From contig OY288242.1 of the NCBI GenBank assembly GCA_958450325.1, positions 1,488,001-1,552,000 on the forward strand: DNA of 64,000 nt, read 5' to 3'. Source of the DNA: Agrostemma githago (taxonomy: Eukaryota; Streptophyta; Magnoliopsida; Caryophyllales; Caryophyllaceae). This document shows positions 58,780 through 64,000 of the stretch, piece after piece. The number at the start of each line of letters is the position of its first letter. Position 1 is the stretch's first letter. The position numbers were made by a program, and so were the translations under genes. A model generated the notes under the pieces. It made no database searches, was not told where the DNA came from, and was given only the letters and a program-made list of their open reading frames with translations.

Positions 58780-61470
58780 TTATTTTCTATTCATTACAGA
58801 GTATTTCATTACTCGTAGTATATAGAGTGACACAAATACATGCATGTCATGTGAATAAATAAACATGAAATGGACTATTTATGTAGAAATTAAAAAATGG
58901 TTGCGACCATTTATGCATTAGTATTGGCCTGTTGGAAAAGGACATAGCTCATCTACATGGTCTCCTACTCTTATGTCGCTCTCACTAAGAAAAAGACAAG
59001 AGTGCCTTAATTTAATTTGGATTTGTTCTTAAGAGAACGTGCGTTGCATGATTAAGGAATCTCTAACTCTAATCTCCTCATACTAAACTCTGCGATTAGC
59101 TAGCTCAAATTCTGTGCCCAAGAGCCAAATTTCTGGTCTTGACTAAAAACATCACTCATACTAACTCTGTATTTTTTTCTATCTTTTTTTAATTCACTTC
59201 AATTTTATTTAGTTTAGTTCAATATGTTTCAGTTTAATCACATCAAACTTATTTTGTCTCAACTAATTAAACTCATTTCAAATACAGTTAAGTTCATTTT
59301 AGTTCAATTTAACCCCAATTCAACAAATAAGAATAAGATTGAACATCGACTATTAATGATAAATTTTAAGAGTTTTGCATTCAATGTTTGACTCATAGAA
59401 GTTAAAAATCAAATACATACATGCTAATTAGAGTAAGATTCACATGAACAGTGTCAAGTATATTATATATATGGTAATTATGAGCAAATATTTTAATTTT
59501 CCACGACAATTTTTTATGAATCTTGTTCTAATTAATCTGTACTGGACACATGTTAGAAAAAACCGATAAAAGTAAGACTGTTGTGGAACCAACTCAACCA
59601 AAACCTTAAGGCGATGGTTGGAGGCCCAGAAATATTATTTATATACTCTTACAAAGACTATAACATCTAAGATTAGGGCATGCATATATAGGATATTAAA
59701 TGGCCTGGCTCTTGAATGGGTTAAGGTGTGAACAATCCGAAATAGAAGGGGAATGATCTGAAGGGGTCATACTACTCCACATTATATTGGTAGAAAAGGA
59801 CAAAATCAGATATTTGGTCGTGAGCAACTACCATGTTTGTTCTCTGAATTTCAGGAGGAAGTCGGTCGCATGTTTAGGCACCCCCCAACAAGCTAAGCAT
59901 GGTTGCTTATCATGCATCAGCCGACATTTTCATTTAATTAATTAGTATTTGTTACTACTCTTTTTTGTTTATCTTCTTGGGTTATCAGTTTGCTAAGTAA
60001 GTAAGGTGATTCATGTTGCGGGTTTGAGGGACAAACGACAAAATCTATGGATTCAAGTTTTATTTCCTTTAATTTGGAATAATGCAAAAACATTGAATGT
60101 GGAGACTCTTCTTATATATGTGTTTCTGTTGAAGATTTTTGCACGTTGTGCTGTGTTGTGTTGGATAAGATTTGCTTGCTTGCTTGCTCCGATTGGAAGC
60201 ATATACATGTTTAGTGATTTCCATTACTACACTTCATTAGAACTAAGTTAACAGGATGCAATGAATATGAAGGGATATGGATTGAATTGCATTGGTATTT
60301 GATCATAGAGATCCAGGGAATCCGATTAGATTGATAACAATACTAGACACACTTGATATATACATAACCCAAATTTTGCAATAGATTGGTTCATGATTCC
60401 TGAAATGATAGAATATGGCACGATACATTAAGTAACGAAAAAAATCATAATATATACATATATACTTCTATATATATCAAGTGAAACGCATACTAACAAG
60501 ACTAATTAACTACGTAGTAAATCTATGATATTAACTACTTAGTCGAAAAAATTCGTCGACTCCCCCATCCGCGAGTCGACGAATTTTTTCGACTAAGTTC
60601 ATTTTCCCGGATTTTTTTTTTCGAAACAAGTAGTTTTCAACCATTTAAAATATCAGTATGTTGATGTTGGTCCAGTGGTTTGATCATTTGGTTCTTAGGT
60701 GGTAGGTCAGGAGTTTGAATCTTGTTAATAGCATTTTGTTTGTTGAATTATTTTTTAAATTTTCACCACCTTATACTTCACGTTTCATATCAAACTTTCA
60801 AGTATTATAGAGAAAAAAATACGACCCTTGGGTGGGTCGAAAAACCCACTCGACCCGACCCATTTCCGGTTTTTTTTATTTTTATTTGCATCCATCTGTA
60901 TAATAAATCTTAATTGTCGACTTGTCGTAGATTAATTAGGATTTAATTTGCATATTACTCGTATTTGGTAATTACGTTTATTAAATTGTATTAAGTCATT
61001 AATTAATCTAATAATTAACTGTTTAAAATCGGGGGCGGTAACAATAATCGAAAAAACGGTTTTATTATCGAGTTCTAATAAACCGATATAAAATGTAAAT
61101 GTGATAATATTTCGAGAATTAATTGCAAAGGAGAACTCGTCATTTTGCGTAATTAACTATATAGGAAGTCGGTTTTGGTTTATTACGATAATCGAAAAAG
61201 ACGGTTTTGTTATCGAGTTTTAATAAATCGATAATCTATAAAATGTAAAAGTAATATTATTTTGAGAATAATTAGTAAGGACAAAGTCGTCATTTGACGT
61301 AATTAACGCCGACGGTAAGAAGTAAAGCGCCGACGGTAAAAAGTAATTGCGGTGGTAGATGTTGTACGAAGTACCTGTAAACTCTAAAATGATCACAGTA
61401 TATTCTGTAATCTTTCCTCATACTCCGTATTATTAATAAAACTCTTCCTCTCCTTTTGTGTGGACTTAGT
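58780..61470. other. AT-rich region with a palindrome, SINE-like motif and diverged direct repeats
   Basis: No gene is supported; a frame at 60006-60251 has no recognisable domain. At 60665-60720 there is a SINE-like pair GGTCCAGTGGTTTGA and GAGTTTGAATCTTG. At 61035-61160 and 61177-61305 a diverged direct repeat contains ATAATCGAAAAAACGGTTTT and ATCGAGTT. Confidence 0.4.
60537..60598. repeat. Perfect 26-bp palindrome with 10-nt loop
   Basis: Arm 60537-60562 (beginning ACTTAGTCG and ending GTCGACTC) is exactly complementary to 60573-60598. The loop is CCCCATCCGC. It stands alone in AT-rich DNA and has no poly-T exit, so it is not an obvious terminator or tRNA. Confidence 0.92.
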
Positions 61471-61479
61471 TAATACTTA

Positions 61480-61709
61480 CTCCCTCCCCACCGCTAAGAT
61501 TTTCCCACCTTTCTTAAAAGAAAATTTCACTAAGATTTTTCCACTTCAAAACTTTCCTTATTCATCCATTATACGAGTACTCTCTTTCTATTGGCTACTT
61601 TTCTGATTTGACATCTTGAACCCCACCAAACAATTTACCACCTTTCATTACTCATTCCTTATTCCTGGTGCCATTTACAAATGAAAACATCATTGTGGGG
61701 AGGAGGGAG
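61480..61709. mobile_element. Stowaway MITE
   Basis: CTCCCTCCCCACCGCTAAGA faces GTGGGGAGGAGGGAG; TA on both sides, 230 bp. Confidence 0.75.
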
Positions 61710-62513
61710 TACAACATTAGTGAACTACTTAAATTAGCCTGTTCTTTTGTTTTGCTTTCTCAACTTCATCATTTCTCGCTTTTGTCATAACGCGTCCCCT
61801 GCAACATATTTCTACATTACTATCTAGTAGCAGTAATGGATTCAAGCTGTAGAATAATTGCTCAACGATCTGTAATACAATCACCATTGCACTAGTTTTC
61901 TCTAAATTTTAGAGCAAGTTGGTGGACAAAGTGCGAAAGTTTGAAATAAAACATCAATACGCATATGAACACATTGACCATTTGATCACATATAGAGATA
62001 CTTCATCACCAATTTGGCACTTCAAATTGACGTTCAGGTAAAAAACAAACATAATTTTTCAAGTTCACCCACATTCAAAATTCAAATGGAAAATGCATAT
62101 ACTACCAAACTCACAAGTCAAACTTCGTTATGCATTGAACCCTACCAAACACCATTATCAACCCATTTCTTCTTAATTCAACAATTTTATTTAACCAGAT
62201 TTGATAATCAGAGATCAAATTTAATAATTCCACACATCCGACATCCAACCGCAAACCCAACGTGCAATCAGCCGTCAATTGCCGTCAATCAAGCACTGAT
62301 ATGATCTTCCAAATTATCATTCTCATCACTCTAGTTTTTCCAGTCTTTTTCAATTTATTTATAATGGAGATGAAAAATTTGAATATGAGTTGCAATCATT
62401 TGTTAACACCTGTCCTCTGCCTTCCTTCAAATGAATTCAATTAGTCTTAAGTAAATGTTAATACACAAAAATTTGCACGAGACGATTTTACAATAATGTT
62501 ACTCCATTAATTA
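61710..62513. other. AT-rich region, no supported gene
   Basis: Short frames at 62014-62304 and 62262-62444 have no domain or context that would support them. Confidence 0.3.
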
Positions 62514-62846
62514 CTTCCTCCGAGTTTTATGGTTCTTACTTTTTTTTTTTGGAGGAAAATAGGAGCGAGTATTATATTAATAAAAAAGATGTAGAGTAGT
62601 AGATTGAAAAGGTAAGAGAGAAGGATATTATATTAATTAAATGAGAAAAGTGAATGGTAAAAGTAGGAAAGATAAATATTATATTAATTAATGATAGGTA
62701 ATTGGTATAATATAAAGAAAAAGAAAGTAGTGGGGGGTAGCATGGTAATGTTAGCTGAAAAAAAGTTTCCTTAAATGAAAATAGGGAAGAAGATCAAACT
62801 CAGCCCAATTAGGAAAGAGGGAAGAACACTACAACTCGGAGAGACT
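62514..62846. mobile_element. Stowaway-like MITE, 333 bp
   Basis: CTTCCTCCGAGTTTTATGG faces CAACTCGGAGAGAC; TA lies on the left and near the right end. The arms are less exact than in the others. Confidence 0.5.
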
Positions 62847-62876
62847 AGTTTTTATAAAAAAAATTGCATTTTTAAT

Positions 62877-63128
62877 TTACAAACAAATGGATACGGTGAC
62901 AAATCTCGTTATAATAGCACAATTTAAAAAGATAGGAGTGATTTCACATGAGCCTTTGTGATCTTCCATCAGGCTACTACGACACAGTTGGATCATACGA
63001 GAGTAATCCGATGAAAGGTCATCTTCGTGTCTTATCAACTTCGTAATTACGTGTGAATCAATTTGAATAATGATGCAACGATAATAGTTATGCTCTCGAG
63101 CTAGTAGAAGTACTCTTTTGAGAGCCAT
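62877..63128 (-). pseudogene. RNase H-like (RVT_3 type) fragment
   Basis: The 83-residue frame reads MALKRVLLLAREHNYYRCII then IQIDSHVITKLI. This follows the helix-strand pattern of plant RNase H-like domains (alanine-rich helix, then a strand ending in a catalytic Asp-Ser). The upstream half with the first catalytic residues is missing. It is probably debris of a LINE or of an RVT_3 gene. I place it by pattern only. Confidence 0.45.
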
Positions 63129-63815
63129 AATTTCTGTCCTAGCAACCGTGGCTGAAATAAGTTGAAATGTTATAGTAACTGAAGCTTACTCCGTATAACT
63201 TACTGAGGGAGTATAGACTTAAAACAAGATCCAGAATCATTAGCATTGTGATTTGTGAGCATGGCTACCCATGGATTCATGTTACTTAATCCATTCCTTA
63301 TTCAATAAAAATCTTTCTTTTCATGAGTGTAGTCATTTTTTTATTTTTATTTTTATTTCAAGATTTCGGTCCTTTACGGTAATATAACGCTTAGTTTTAT
63401 GCTTATTGATGACAAGATTAATTTATTGATGGTTCGTCGCTTGTCTATTCAATGTATACAAGTAATTTGTCACCGACAATCTCTGGAACCAAAAGGTAAG
63501 TTTCTCTAATCATGTATGCATGAATCAAACGAAGGATCACTCATCAAAAGTTGCAAGAAGATAGGCGCTACGAGGTCATGACGAATTGTCAGATTATGTT
63601 TTTGGATCCCTAGTTTATAAGAGATATTTGTACTCTTTGGTTTTTTATTAGATTTGATTGCGAGTATAGGTATTTATTGTAAGTGTCCTTTGACATTCTA
63701 TTAATAATGAATTATTCTTCTCGTTAAATAAAGTGTTGGATCCACCCGTGCAAGTTATGGATAGTCTTGAATGAGTCATGAATTTGCACGAAATCTAAAG
63801 TAGTTGATTCTTAAA

Positions 63816-63900
63816 CTAGTTTAGGCCCGTGCAAATGCACGACTTATATAGGTGATAAGATACTAGAATAGCACCGCGTAAATACGCGATAAATTTATTT
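63816..63900 (-). mobile_element. Two tandem Helitron-like 3' termini
   Basis: On the minus strand, CGTGCATTTGCACG then GGCCTAAA then CTAG (ending at 63816) and T. About 47 bp upstream, CGCGTATTTACGCG then GTGCTATT then CTAG (ending at 63863) and T. Both have the hairpin-plus-CTRR form of Helitron ends. Confidence 0.55.
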
Positions 63901-64000
63901 ATTACTCTGTACTTGAATAGATGAAACATCTATAATTACCAATAACAAATTCGGTACTATATAGTTACGGAGTATATGTTTATATTTTAAATAAGATGCT

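Noticed and set aside
62014..62444. Two plus-strand frames
   Set aside because: Low-complexity, AT-rich, with no domain and no regulatory context.

Overview
The window is nuclear DNA from a flowering plant. Its genes carry GT-AG introns and encode typical land-plant families: DUF674, SYP81, an R2R3-MYB, a legume-lectin membrane protein, a RING-CH protein and ribosomal protein eL33. Most of the remainder is AT-rich and full of small DNA transposons. The recurrent 'tacggagta' motif and the DUF674 cluster would fit a Caryophyllales species, but that is an impression and not a proven assignment.

Layout. 1-5.7 kb: the 3' end of an ARM/HEAT-like gene (+) converging on the complete four-exon ribosomal protein gene eL33/RPL35A (-), with a hAT-type element just beyond its 3' end. 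8.2-23.2 kb: a cluster of DUF674 genes, each a single DUF674 unit with one phase-0 intron at the same place. Four copies look intact (8269, 13815, 21156 on the minus strand, 22399). Two are broken (18087, 19427), and there is one orphan terminal exon (16278). The cluster is interrupted by a coding-free LTR retrotransposon (9.9-12.6 kb), a long-TIR MITE, a Tourist-like MITE and a roughly 1.5-kb repeat inside one intron. 23.6-26.1 kb: SYP81, an ER-type Qa-SNARE, seven exons, minus strand. 28.4-29.5 kb: a membrane-anchored L-type lectin. 31.1-33.3 kb: a six-exon membrane protein of unknown function. 35.0-35.7 kb: an LEA_2/NHL protein. 38.5-44.1 kb: a 5.6-kb Mutator-like element with a perfect 9-bp target duplication, holding nested Helitron ends and tandem duplications. 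46.1-48.8 kb: an R2R3-MYB gene. 50.8-54.2 kb: a RING-CH E3 ligase gene. 54.2-64 kb: no supported intact gene, but a solo LTR, SINEs, MITEs, Helitron ends and an RNase H-like fragment.

The genes do not form a pathway. The coherent biological unit is the DUF674 cluster, which shows birth and death of paralogues. One copy (19427) appears to have been copied from the gene beside SYP81, because it still carries a short scar of the SYP81 3' end. It starts just below the TATA box of its source and has since suffered a 2-bp frameshift. I found no CRISPR, viral genome or prokaryote-like system, and no wholly new system I could defend.
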